A program made the position numbers and the translations under genes. A stretch of 39,415 nucleotides of DNA from contig JAFWGQ010000056.1 of assembly GCA_017512365.1 (NCBI GenBank), positions 1-39,415 on the forward strand. The letters run 5' to 3'. The notes below the pieces were generated by a model. That model worked only from the letters and a program-made list of their open reading frames with translations, made no database searches and was not told where the DNA came from. Positions 39,321 through 39,415 of the stretch are shown in pieces (position 1 is the stretch's first letter; each line of letters begins with the position of its first letter). Origin of the DNA: Mogibacterium sp. GTDB taxonomy: Bacteria > Bacillota > Clostridia > Peptostreptococcales > Anaerovoracaceae.

Positions 39321-39415
39321 AATAGTCAAAAAATGAGATAAAACAGGCCGCCGGAGGGGTGCAAAAGAGGCTGAAATCGTGTAAAATCGCGGTACAGAAA
39401 AAAGTCTGGGCACAA

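Overview
The window looks like a chromosomal segment of a low-to-mid GC Gram-positive anaerobe of the class Clostridia. Supporting signs are strong Shine-Dalgarno sites (AAGGAG/GGAGG), a class A PBP of clostridial type, a LytS-type 5TM sensor with a SpoIIE phosphatase, and heavy use of AGG and ATA codons. The family cannot be fixed from sequence alone; a Family XIII-like (Anaerovoracaceae) member is a guess. No rRNA, complete tRNA or CRISPR array was seen.

Left part (1 to about 14.9 kb) is a patchwork of small metabolic genes, insertion-sequence pieces and broken genes. It opens with the 5' end of an IS4-like transposase leaving the window on the minus strand. Next come terminators, a tRNA-like 3' fragment and the remains of a SEC-C gene. 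A minus-strand operon follows: two paralogous metal-dependent amidohydrolases, a two-TM membrane protein, and the decapitated start of a third amidohydrolase. Then come a degraded conjugative-element membrane gene, a secreted tyrosine phosphatase lipoprotein, an AAA_14/DUF4143 ATPase, an in-frame chimera of an AbiEii fragment and a recombinase C-terminus, a Cys-rich ORF, a nitrilase, a GNAT, a GIY-YIG protein, a peptide deformylase, a headless TetR regulator, a HAD/DUF3795 fusion, a DUF3089 hydrolase and a YdcF protein. At least five junctions join pieces of unrelated genes.

Right part (about 14.9 to 39.2 kb) is compact, more GC-rich and almost entirely plus-strand. After a short ThrE-like membrane protein comes the most unusual locus, at 15.5-23.4 kb. 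It has three paralogous adenylate-forming ligases, each linked to a methionine-rich segment. In the first, the Met-rich part is a C-terminal extension with its own internal ribosome site. In the second, it is a separate downstream gene. In the third, the ligase is fused behind an HSL-type esterase whose N-terminus is also Met-rich. Close behind lie a PBP1A with a Lys/Pro repeat tail, a domain-permuted GH3 enzyme and a HAD-SGNH fusion.

A 439-base gap carrying about nine TTTGTGTA/TACACAAA boxes separates this from a second block. That block holds a GltD-like Fe-S flavoprotein with an N-terminal helix-turn-helix, a 5TM-HAMP-SpoIIE phosphatase, the wreck of a solute-binding sensor, a hybrid histidine kinase, a HypA and a condensation-fold acyltransferase. 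The window ends with an exact 20-bp tandem repeat that may be an insertion-sequence end.

Working hypothesis (inference): the ligases activate a carboxylic acid as AMP esters, the Met-rich helices hold hydrophobic substrates or assemble the enzymes, and the esterase and possibly the HxxxDG acyltransferase move or release acyl groups. The neighbours suggest a link to envelope or glycan chemistry.
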